This document shows positions 1 to 7,828 of a stretch of 64,000 bases of DNA, one piece after another. The notes below the pieces were generated by a model that ran no database searches, had not been told where the DNA came from, and saw only the letters and a list, made by a program, of their open reading frames with translations. This DNA is from Akkermansiaceae bacterium UBA2381 (lineage in GTDB: Bacteria; Verrucomicrobiota; Verrucomicrobiia; Verrucomicrobiales; DEV007), in the NCBI GenBank assembly GCA_002344215.1, contig DDSV01000024.1:259474-323473 (forward strand). The letters are read 5' to 3'. Within the stretch, counting starts at the first letter, position 1. Each line of letters opens with the position of its first letter. The translations under genes were made by a program, and so were the position numbers.

Positions 1-662
1 CGCTCGAAGATTTCGTTCAGCAATGGCAGGAGCCGGTTCCTGATCCGGTTTCGCAGGGCAAAGTCCGAGGTGTTGCTTTCATCGTCACGAAAGCGAACTC
101 CCTTCGCACTGATGTAGGCATCAATCGCCTCCCGGGAAACCGCAAGAAACGGTCGGATCAACTCCAGTTCCACCCCGTCGATGACGCGGGTCGTTTCCGC
201 CTCGATTCCCGCCAGCCCCCGGGCACCGGTCCCCCGGAAAAGATTGATCAGGACCGTCTCAATCCGGTCGTCCGCATGATGGGCGAGAAAAATCCGGCGA
301 CAGTCCTTTTCCCGGCCGATCTCCGCAAATGCACGGTAGCGAAGAATTCTCGCGGCCGCCTCGATCGAAAGCTTCGCGGCCCGGACGAACCCGGCGACAT
401 CGACCTGCCTGATCACTGCTTCATACCCGAGTCGGCCCGCTTCCTCGCGGACAAGACGCTCATCCGCATCCGACGACTCTCCACGGAGGCCATGGTTGAT
501 GTGACAGACCAGAAGATTTTTAAAACCCGTCTCGTGAAGAAAACAAAGCAGCGCCATGGAATCCCGCCCGCCGGACACCGCGACGAGATAAAAGAGACCC
601 GAATCCCAAGCAGCTTTTAGCTTTTCGGAAAACTCGTTATCCAGTGTAATTCCAGTAAACAC
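1..662 (-). CDS. tilS: tRNA(Ile)-lysidine synthase, C-terminal part outside window
   Basis: TilS uses ATP to attach lysine to C34 of the CAU-anticodon tRNA-Ile, so that it reads AUA instead of AUG; it acts in the cytoplasm. The translated minus strand shows the PP-loop motif SGGRDS near residue 32, then HINHGLRGE and HHADDRIETVLINLFRG with GTGARGLAG, all diagnostic of the N-terminal ATP-pyrophosphatase domain. The GTG at 660-662 is taken as start because an in-frame TAA lies three codons upstream and no ATG is available. About 220 codons are inside the window and the C-terminal domain is cut by the edge. It is divergent from typA with about 105 bp between starts. Confidence 0.93.
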   Translation of the reverse strand, partial: MFTGITLDNEFSEKLKAAWDSGLFYLVAVSGGRDSMALLCFLHETGFKNLLVCHINHGLRGESSDADERLVREEAGRLGYEAVIRQVDVAGFVRAAKLSIEAAARILRYRAFAEIGREKDCRRIFLAHHADDRIETVLINLFRGTGARGLAGIEAETTRVIDGVELELIRPFLAVSREAIDAYISAKGVRFRDDESNTSDFALRNRIRNRLLPLLNEIFE

Positions 663-748
663 AGTATTTTACCCCATTGAACAGGGTGTATTCCGGGAGT
701 CAACCCTCTTGTCACGTGTCGCTTTCCCTGCTTGCATTCTCGGATTTC

Positions 749-766
749 GGGCGGTCATTCCCGCCC
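749..766 (+). promoter_or_regulatory. Hairpin directly before the typA start codon
   Basis: GGGCGG (749-754), loop TCATTC, CCGCCC (761-766) forms a 6-bp GC-only stem ending one base before the ATG at 768. It occupies the place of a Shine-Dalgarno sequence and no purine-rich ribosome site is visible. It may affect translation initiation (inference). Confidence 0.35.
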
Positions 767-767
767 T

Positions 768-2606
768 ATGTCAGAGGCTGTCTCCCAATCCACGATTTCT
801 CCCGATCGTATCCGCAATATCGCCATCATCGCTCACGTTGATCACGGCAAAACCACGCTCGTCGACAAGATGCTGAAGCATGCCGGCGGTTTCCGCGACA
901 ATCAGGTCGTCGAGGAGCGCGCGATGGACTCGATGGATCAGGAACGCGAGCGCGGCATTACCATCAAGGCGAAGAACACCTCCGTGAAGTGGGGCGAGAA
1001 TATCATCAACATCGTCGACACCCCCGGTCACGCCGACTTTGGCGGTGAAGTCGAGCGGGTCATGAAAATGGTCGATGGCGTCCTCCTCGTCGTCGATGCC
1101 TACGAAGGTCCCCAGGCGCAGACCCGCTTCGTGCTCAAGAAAGCACTCGCCCACGGGCTCACCCCCATTGTTTTTGTGAACAAGATCGACCGGCCCAACG
1201 CCGATCCGCTGCTGATGCACGACAAGGTTCTCGAGCTTTTCCTCGATCTCGACGCCAACGAAGAGCAGTTCGGTGCGCCCTTCCTCTACGGTTCCGCGAA
1301 AAATGGCTATGCCGGCCTCAAGCCCGGCGCCGAGATGACGGACATGAGCCCGCTCTTCGACGCCATCATGGAGCACATCCCCGCTCCCGATGCTGATCCC
1401 AACGGTGAATTCAAGATGCTCGTTTCGAACATCGACTGGTCCGATTACGTCGGCCGTATCGCCATCGGTAAGATCCTCTCCGGTTCCGTCACGGTCGGTC
1501 AAACGGTCTGGCGTCTCATGCCGGGCGCGAAACCCCAGCGTGCCAAGATCAGCAAAGTGTTTGAATACACCGCCCTCGCCACGAGCGAAGTGAACAGCGG
1601 CGGCGCCGGCCACATCGTCGGCCTTTCCGGGTTCGAAGACGTCGAGATCGGTGAGACCATCGCCGCCGACTCCGAGCTCGAGCCCATCCCCTTCGTCGAG
1701 ATCGATCCGCCGACCGTCATGATGTCGTTTGCGGTCAATGACGGCCCCTATGCCGGCACCGAGGGCACCCGTGTGACCTCGCGAGAGATCCGCGACCGTA
1801 TCTTCCGCGAAGCCCGCACCAACGTCTCGATCAAGGTCGAAGAAACCGACAGCGCCGGTGAATTCAAGGTCAGTGCCCGCGGCGCCATGCAGGTTGCCGT
1901 CGTCGTTGAGGAAATGCGTCGCGAGGGTTACGAAGTCCTCGTTTCCCGCCCCACCGTCATCAAGCGCGAGATCAACGGCAAACTCCACGAGCCTTTCGAG
2001 GCCCTCTATCTCGAGGCCCCCGATGACTCCATCGGCGGTTGTATCCAGGCCCTCGCGAACCGCAAAGGGGTCATGGAATCCATGTCCACCCGTAACGGTC
2101 GCACCACGATCGAGGCCACCATCCCGACCCGCGGATTGATCGGCTTCGAGTTCGAACTGCTCAACATCACGAGCGGTGAAGGCATCATGTCCCACCTTTT
2201 CAAAGAGTATCGCCCCGATTCCGGCGACATCCGCACCCGCGGCACCGGCACTCTTATCTCCATGGAAAAGGGTGAGGCCATGACCTACTCTCTCACCAAC
2301 ATCGAGACCCGCGGGAAACTTTTCGTCGGACCCGGCGAGCTGGTTTACGAAGGCATGATCATCGGTGAGAACCCCCGCGCCGACGATCTCCCGGTCAACC
2401 CGACCAAGGCCAAGCACGTCACCAACCACCGCGCCTCCGGCAGTGACAAGACGACCGCGCTGACGCCGCCCCTGAAGTTCTCCCTCGAGCGTGCCATCGA
2501 GTACATCGAGCCCGACGAGCTCGTCGAAGCCACTCCGAAGAACATTCGACTTCGGAAGCGCATTCTCGACAGCAACGAGCGGAAGCGACTGTCGAAGAAG
2601 GGGTGA
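768..2606 (+). CDS. typA: Ribosome-associated GTPase TypA/BipA
   Basis: TypA is an EF-G-like translational GTPase that binds the 70S ribosome and supports 50S assembly, growth in the cold and stress adaptation. Counting from the ATG at 768 the protein has 612 residues, the family's usual length. The P-loop AHVDHGKTT is at 22-30, DTPGH at 84-88 and NKID at 138-141, giving an intact G domain, followed by the beta-barrel, EF-G-like and C-terminal domains (GTRVTSREIRDR, then RGLIGFEFE and RGTGTLISME). An in-frame TTG at 732 would add 12 residues but precedes the natural N-terminus of the family. It stands alone, followed by 205 bp without a gene. Confidence 0.96.
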   Translation: MSEAVSQSTISPDRIRNIAIIAHVDHGKTTLVDKMLKHAGGFRDNQVVEERAMDSMDQERERGITIKAKNTSVKWGENIINIVDTPGHADFGGEVERVMKMVDGVLLVVDAYEGPQAQTRFVLKKALAHGLTPIVFVNKIDRPNADPLLMHDKVLELFLDLDANEEQFGAPFLYGSAKNGYAGLKPGAEMTDMSPLFDAIMEHIPAPDADPNGEFKMLVSNIDWSDYVGRIAIGKILSGSVTVGQTVWRLMPGAKPQRAKISKVFEYTALATSEVNSGGAGHIVGLSGFEDVEIGETIAADSELEPIPFVEIDPPTVMMSFAVNDGPYAGTEGTRVTSREIRDRIFREARTNVSIKVEETDSAGEFKVSARGAMQVAVVVEEMRREGYEVLVSRPTVIKREINGKLHEPFEALYLEAPDDSIGGCIQALANRKGVMESMSTRNGRTTIEATIPTRGLIGFEFELLNITSGEGIMSHLFKEYRPDSGDIRTRGTGTLISMEKGEAMTYSLTNIETRGKLFVGPGELVYEGMIIGENPRADDLPVNPTKAKHVTNHRASGSDKTTALTPPLKFSLERAIEYIEPDELVEATPKNIRLRKRILDSNERKRLSKKG

Positions 2607-2811
2607 AGATACCTCTCTTTTGGTGGAGGTCCGTCGGGTCGGGAGAGATTTTCCTCCCGCCCCGGCCAAATTTGCTTTCAAGCGGGAAGTTTTTTCGGAT
2701 ACTGGGCTGATTGAGCTACTAGCTCTGAAGCTCATCCGTCTATAGTGGTAAAGGAAGGCGCGTCAGGCGGTTTTTACCTCTTCGCTTTCCTCCCATTCTT
2801 CCACCCTCATT

Positions 2812-5175
2812 ATGAAAGCGCCTGTTCTTCTCATCGCAATTTTTTGCGTGCTCAACCTGACCTGGGCCACTGCCCAGGACTCGTCCGATGCCCCTCCACC
2901 GGATTCCGCTCCTGCGGAGTCTAACTCTACCCCGGATCCGGCCCCCCCGGTCCCACAGCCGGACCCGGCCCCGGCCCCGTTTGTTCCTGCTCCGCCGGTT
3001 CAGGATCCAGCTCCTGCCCCACCGATGCGGGAAACCGAACCTGATCCCGCCCCGGCCGTACCTGCTCCACCCGTGCCGGACCCCGATCCTGTCCCGGCTC
3101 CACCCATGAGGGAGTCTTCCAACGATCCCGCACCGGCTCCTTTCGTTCCGGATGCTCCGTCCAACCAGGGTCAGGCGAACATGCCGAGCCAAAATCCGAC
3201 GTCGGCTCCCGGATCTGATAATCCCGCCGGCGACAGTCCGTTCAACCCGAACTCAAATCCCGCCCCCGCCCCCGCCCCTGGAACAGGATTTGGCGAAGGA
3301 ATGCGAAACAGTATCGGCACCCTTCTTCAGGGCAATCCCAACGAGCCGGCCGGAAACTCGAACCCGATCACGGGTGGAACCGGCACGATGCCGACGCAAC
3401 CCCGGGTCGAATCTGATACCCCGACCCCTCCCCCGGTGTCTGACCCGTCGGCACCAGCGGCCGGGGGCAACTCAATGCTGAACTCACTCACCGGAGGCCT
3501 GGTGCCAGGGAATCCAGGCGGGGTGCCCGTGAATCCAGATCCCGCTCAGGGTGGCACCGGTTTACCGGGTACAATGCCACCACAAAACCCCACTCTGCCC
3601 GGGACCGATCCCTCACTGGTTCCTCCGGTAACGGGGATCGCAAACACGCTCAACCCTCAGGGGACCGGAACGATGTCCCCTTCTGCCCCCGGATTGCCCG
3701 CAGGATCTGATCCCAATGCTCCGCCAGCTCCAGCAGGAGGCAACTCCATGCTGAACTCGCTTTCGGGAGGTCTCGTCCCGACGGGTCCCAATGGAGTGCC
3801 TGCCAATCCCAATGCGGGCGGCCTTCCAGGTACTGGCACGATGCCGGCACTTCCAGGATCCGATCCATCGTCCCTCCCTCCTTCGGGACCGGGAATGGTC
3901 AACAACCCCTCCGCTCCCGGCACCATCGGTCAGCCGGGCACGATGCCTGCCGCACCCGGTTCCGACCCGGCTGGCGCACCTCCTGTAGCACCCGATGCCG
4001 CTGGTGCCCCCACGCCGCCCGAAGTGGCACGCGAAAATGCGGCCCCACCGTCTCAGGAAACCGTAAAATTGCTGGACGCTCCTCCTGCTCGTGATGCAGC
4101 GGCTGACTTGAGGGCAGCTCAGACAATCAAGGATGATAAGGATGCCAAGAAACTGATCTTCGCGATTCTCGGAGGCGCCGCCGTCGGGGTAATCGCCACG
4201 AACATTGTGAACAACAATCGTGAGTACGACCCGCGGAACATGCCTCCCGGATACAATCCGCCTCCCCCGCCGCGTCTCTCCGAGAGGGAATCAGGACGCT
4301 CGCGCCGTGACCGGGATCACTCTGTCAATTATATGCGTGGCCAGTTTACCGGACAACGCCCTCCCGGAGCCGGAAATTCTCCCGCCTACGGCGGCAACCC
4401 TGGCTACCAATATCCTGTGGGCGCCGGGAACCAGCCTGCTTATGGCCAGGGCAATGTTCCAGCCTATGGTCAGGGAAGCTATCCGCCCGTCGGATCCGGT
4501 AATCGTCCACCTTCCGGAGGTCCGGCACCCGGATCTTTCTCGCCCGGAGCTCCGCAGAATTACCCGGCTGTGCCCCCTCCAACCCGGGCGGCTCCCGGAT
4601 ACTATGAAGGCAACCGCCGGATGGTTCGTTACTCTTCGAACACGGAGATTCCCCCTATCATTGTGGCCAACAGTCACATGAACCGCGTCGAGATCCTGCC
4701 TGCCTACCAGGCGAACTATCGGCCGATCGGTCAGGCTCCCGCCTGGTCTGCGGCGATGGAACGTCCGGCTGCCTATTACCAGAATCAGAACGCCTATGCT
4801 GTTTCCTACAAGGTGGATCCGAACTCGCTCGTATCCCGCGATGACATCCTCTTCCGCCAGGGATCAACCGCGTTCACCGATGCCTACTCCTATGATGTCG
4901 TCATCGATCTGGTCGAGGCCATGAACCATCAGAGCCTCTTTAGCTACACCTTCATCATTGAGGGCCATGCCTCCGCTGAGGGCAGCTATGCCAGCAATCT
5001 CAGGCTTTCGCAGCTGCGCGCGGAACGGATTGCCCAGGAACTGGTCCGCTACGGAGTGGCTCCCGAACGCCTTCTCCCCGTCGGTTATGGCGAAAGTGAG
5101 GCAAACTACCCGGCCGAAGCTCCCGAGCAATACCGCCGCTTTGACCGCCGCGTCCTGATTTTCAGAATGCAGTGA
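2812..5175 (+). CDS. Proline-rich OmpA-family envelope protein
   Basis: The 787-residue protein starts with a signal peptide (cleavage near ATAQD). Residues 25-430 are dominated by Pro, Ala, Gly, Asn and Asp, including PDPAPAPFVPAPP-type runs and two related blocks containing GGNSMLNSL near residues 220 and 308. A hydrophobic glycine-rich segment lies at about 446-466, followed by a Gly/Pro/Tyr-rich stretch with AYGQG repeats. The last ~110 residues form an OmpA-like peptidoglycan-binding domain: IIEGHASAEG, NLRLSQLRAERIAQEL and VGYGESE are characteristic. The C-terminus should bind peptidoglycan while the low-complexity part spans the periplasm or reaches the surface (inference). The terminator at 5208 suggests a single-gene transcript. 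The exact partner is unknown. Confidence 0.85.
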   Translation: MKAPVLLIAIFCVLNLTWATAQDSSDAPPPDSAPAESNSTPDPAPPVPQPDPAPAPFVPAPPVQDPAPAPPMRETEPDPAPAVPAPPVPDPDPVPAPPMRESSNDPAPAPFVPDAPSNQGQANMPSQNPTSAPGSDNPAGDSPFNPNSNPAPAPAPGTGFGEGMRNSIGTLLQGNPNEPAGNSNPITGGTGTMPTQPRVESDTPTPPPVSDPSAPAAGGNSMLNSLTGGLVPGNPGGVPVNPDPAQGGTGLPGTMPPQNPTLPGTDPSLVPPVTGIANTLNPQGTGTMSPSAPGLPAGSDPNAPPAPAGGNSMLNSLSGGLVPTGPNGVPANPNAGGLPGTGTMPALPGSDPSSLPPSGPGMVNNPSAPGTIGQPGTMPAAPGSDPAGAPPVAPDAAGAPTPPEVARENAAPPSQETVKLLDAPPARDAAADLRAAQTIKDDKDAKKLIFAILGGAAVGVIATNIVNNNREYDPRNMPPGYNPPPPPRLSERESGRSRRDRDHSVNYMRGQFTGQRPPGAGNSPAYGGNPGYQYPVGAGNQPAYGQGNVPAYGQGSYPPVGSGNRPPSGGPAPGSFSPGAPQNYPAVPPPTRAAPGYYEGNRRMVRYSSNTEIPPIIVANSHMNRVEILPAYQANYRPIGQAPAWSAAMERPAAYYQNQNAYAVSYKVDPNSLVSRDDILFRQGSTAFTDAYSYDVVIDLVEAMNHQSLFSYTFIIEGHASAEGSYASNLRLSQLRAERIAQELVRYGVAPERLLPVGYGESEANYPAEAPEQYRRFDRRVLIFRMQ

Positions 5176-5207
5176 GCTGCCCTCCGGGAAAATTGAATTG
5201 AAGTTAA

Positions 5208-5247
5208 ACCGGCGTGATGGAAACATCCCGCCGGTTTTCTTTTTTTG
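5208..5247 (+). terminator. Rho-independent terminator after the OmpA-family gene
   Basis: ACCGGCG / CGCCGGT with an inner GATG/CATC extension around a GAAA tetraloop (one internal mismatch), followed directly by TTTCTTTTTTT. It starts 33 bases after the stop codon. Confidence 0.9.
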
Positions 5248-5371
5248 CGCAGCCTCTCCGATAGCCTGCCCCTCGACATTATGGGAATGACTTCCTGTCG
5301 CCCGTGGGATATACACTCCCGGGTCGACGAAACGGCAGTGTCGTATGTTGTCGCGAACAAAGAATTACCTC

Positions 5372-6256
5372 ATGAAAACTCACTTCGATTACGGGACTTT
5401 GTGCAGTGCGGCGTTAGCCCTTGTTTCGCCCATTTATTTGAATGCCCAAAACGACCCCGAGCAGTCGATCGGCACGTCGAATCAGACGGTAAATGTCGCC
5501 GTGACGAATTCGACCTCAGCGCCGCTCTCAGTCATCTGGGTGAATTTTGAGGGCACCGAGGAGAGCTACGGAGAGATCGCTGTCGGAGCGAGCGTGAACC
5601 TTCAAACTTATGGCGGGCATCTCTGGCGCTTCAAGCAGTCCGGTCAAGTGGCCGGCAGATTCCGGGCCGGCGAGGCCGCACAACAAGCGTGGGTAATCGG
5701 AGCGCGTCCTGCGCCCGCGCCGGTTCCTGCGCCGGCTCCATTACCAATGCCTGCTCCCGCCCCACCGGTGCAGCCTGCGAGCAGCTCGACGGGGTCCTTG
5801 TTTACCGCGCAGCAAGCCAATGATTTCCTCACCTACCACAACGAGAAGCGGGCGGAGGTCGGTGTCGGACCACTGCAATGGTCGGCCGATCTTGCAGCGG
5901 AAGCACAAGCCTGGGCTGAACATATCGCCGAGACGGGTCTGTTCGAACATCGTCCCCGCCAGGGGGCCAATGCCACCCGGCACGGGGAAAACCTCGCGGC
6001 GGGGTTCGGCGGCGGCTACACCGTGCTCGCGGCGGCGGCCGACTGGTATGACGAAAAGAAACTCTATCCTCCCGGATCGCCGGTCACTCAGGGTTCCTAC
6101 CAGCAGACCGGTCACTACACCCAGATGGTGTGGCGGGGAACCACCTTGCTGGGAGCCGGCACCGCTGTCGGAAAAAGCGGGCAGCTCCGCGGCTGGATCA
6201 TTGTTGTCTGTAACTATGATCCGGCAGGTAACTTCCTCGGCCAGAAGCCCTATTGA
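5372..6256 (+). CDS. Secreted VHL-beta-domain / CAP-domain fusion protein
   Basis: Counting from the ATG at 5372, residues 1-26 are a signal peptide ending in LNAQ. Residues 40-110 resemble the beta domain of the von Hippel-Lindau protein: IWVNFEG, an S-x-N-L-Q-TY turn and GGHLWRF line up with the human LNFDG and RGHLWLF motifs. A Pro/Ala linker (111-140) leads to a CAP/SCP (PR-1-like) domain at 148-290 with YHNEKRA, GENLA, GHYTQMVW and VVCNYDPAGN. CAP domains in bacteria are secreted and bind lipids, peptides or metal; the function here is unknown, and the VHL fold may serve as a peptide-binding or adhesion module (inference). An upstream ATG at 5345 would add nine residues before the signal peptide. 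Its 3' end overlaps the convergent efflux gene by seven bases. Confidence 0.85.
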   Translation: MKTHFDYGTLCSAALALVSPIYLNAQNDPEQSIGTSNQTVNVAVTNSTSAPLSVIWVNFEGTEESYGEIAVGASVNLQTYGGHLWRFKQSGQVAGRFRAGEAAQQAWVIGARPAPAPVPAPAPLPMPAPAPPVQPASSSTGSLFTAQQANDFLTYHNEKRAEVGVGPLQWSADLAAEAQAWAEHIAETGLFEHRPRQGANATRHGENLAAGFGGGYTVLAAAADWYDEKKLYPPGSPVTQGSYQQTGHYTQMVWRGTTLLGAGTAVGKSGQLRGWIIVVCNYDPAGNFLGQKPY

Positions 6257-7809
6257 GACGCTTCGGAGACTTCCGAAACTTCGGACGGCTTTTTCTTAAA
6301 TAGCTTCTGAAAGAGCCCCTTCTCCACTTTCTCCGGATTGGAACGCGCTGCCGGGTCCGGAACGGTTTCGGGCAGAGTGGTGGTTTCGCTTCTGTCCCAT
6401 CCACCCCCAATTGCTTTAATCAGTGAAACCGTGGCGACAAGGCGAAGGCCCGCGACCCTCGCGCTGGCGAGTTCGGTGTTGAGCGCGGCGCGATTCGCCT
6501 CGATGACTTCCAGATAGGGACTGGATCCCGATTCGTAACGGGTTCGGGCAAGCCGGGCCGCCTTGTTCGCACTCGTCACGGCCCGCTGTTGCGCGGAGGC
6601 CTGGGTCTGGAGATGCCGAATACTGGAAAGACTGTTCTCGACATCGGCCACCGCGATGAGGAAGGCCTGACGATATCCGGCAAGCGCTTCGTCATGGGCG
6701 GAATGAGCCTTCGACAGGTTGAAGCGATTCTTGTTTCCCGAGAAAATCGGCACCCGGATCTTCGGACCATAGTTCCACATCAGGGAAGCCGGCTCAAAAA
6801 GCAGGTCGATATCCCCGCTTTGCAGACCTCCGTTCCCCATGAGACTGATGCTCGGAAAAAACTCCGCTTTCGCCACTCCGATGCGCGCAGTGGCCGCAGC
6901 GAGTTGTCTTTCGGCCGCAGAAATATCAGGGCGGCGCTCGAGAAGGTCCGTGGGAAGTCCCGCCGGATGAGCGGGAGGACCGGGAAGCCGGTTGCCACTC
7001 GCGGGCAGGCTGAAGGTCGAAGCATTTGCCCCTAACAGAATTGCCAAGGCATTCTCAAGTTGATCCCGCTGCGCCCGAAGAACGGCGATCTCCGCCTCGG
7101 CCGTGGCCACCTCGGTTTCAGACTGGGCTTCCTCGAGATCGTTCCCGGCACCCGCGCCGACCCGGGCCCGCGCGATCTTCAGCGCTTCGCCCCGCCAGCT
7201 CACCGCATCGCGAACGATCCCGATCTCGGCATCAAGGGATCGTATCCGGAAATAGGTCGAGGCGACCTCCGCCTGAATTCCCAGCAACACATTGTGCACC
7301 ATATCGGCGGCGGCAAAGGTGGAGGCATCACCTGCCTCGACACTGCGCCGAACCTTTCCCCAGAGGTCGATCTCCCAGCTGAAATCAAGGAGCGCATTAT
7401 AAGCAGGTCCGTCATAGCGTAATCCGTTCAGGGGAAAGGGAGAGGGCATGTTCTCCGAGGTGCGTTGTTGCTCGGCTGAGAGCGGAGCGCCGAGCCTGGG
7501 GAGCAGGTCGGCCTTTGTCATCCTGACGCTTGTCCTCGCCTGATCAAATCGGGCGATGGCCGCTTTTAACTCCTGATTGTTCGCTGTTGCCCGCACCTGC
7601 AGCTCATTGAGCTTGGGATCACGATAAATTTTCCACCACTCGCCTTTCGGGAGATGGGAGGAGGGCGAGGCCTCCCGCCAGGTTACCCCTTTGAAGCGAC
7701 TCGTCACCTCCACAGGGGGACGTTCATAATCCGGACCCACCTGTGCGACGACCGCAGGGGCAAGAGAGAGCAGTAGGAGAACCCGGGTAGTGATATTAAA
7801 ATGATGCAT
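6250..7809 (-). CDS. RND efflux outer-membrane channel (NodT/OprM type)
   Basis: This 519-residue protein is the outer-membrane exit duct of the tripartite pump encoded just upstream. VGPDYERPP after the signal sequence, the paired OEP repeats, and RPDISAAERQLAAATARIGVAKAEFFP with the LARTRYESGSSPYLEVIEANRAAL region are typical of the NodT family. The member encoded at 28955 keeps a lipobox Cys just before its VGPDY motif; here Ala-Gln replaces it, so the protein would not be lipidated and is more likely cut by signal peptidase I. The C-terminus carries an unusual basic tail (LFKKKPSEVSEVSEASQ). The start at 7809 is preferred over an upstream in-frame codon at 7839 that would overlap the pump gene. 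Confidence 0.92.
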   Translation of the reverse strand: MHHFNITTRVLLLLSLAPAVVAQVGPDYERPPVEVTSRFKGVTWREASPSSHLPKGEWWKIYRDPKLNELQVRATANNQELKAAIARFDQARTSVRMTKADLLPRLGAPLSAEQQRTSENMPSPFPLNGLRYDGPAYNALLDFSWEIDLWGKVRRSVEAGDASTFAAADMVHNVLLGIQAEVASTYFRIRSLDAEIGIVRDAVSWRGEALKIARARVGAGAGNDLEEAQSETEVATAEAEIAVLRAQRDQLENALAILLGANASTFSLPASGNRLPGPPAHPAGLPTDLLERRPDISAAERQLAAATARIGVAKAEFFPSISLMGNGGLQSGDIDLLFEPASLMWNYGPKIRVPIFSGNKNRFNLSKAHSAHDEALAGYRQAFLIAVADVENSLSSIRHLQTQASAQQRAVTSANKAARLARTRYESGSSPYLEVIEANRAALNTELASARVAGLRLVATVSLIKAIGGGWDRSETTTLPETVPDPAARSNPEKVEKGLFQKLFKKKPSEVSEVSEASQ

Positions 7810-7828
7810 GACGTGGCAGGCGGTTTTG

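Noticed and set aside
771..2735. Long minus-strand frame antisense to typA
   Set aside because: It is the reverse of a highly conserved GTPase gene, has no family motifs and no plausible start; a shadow of biased codon use.
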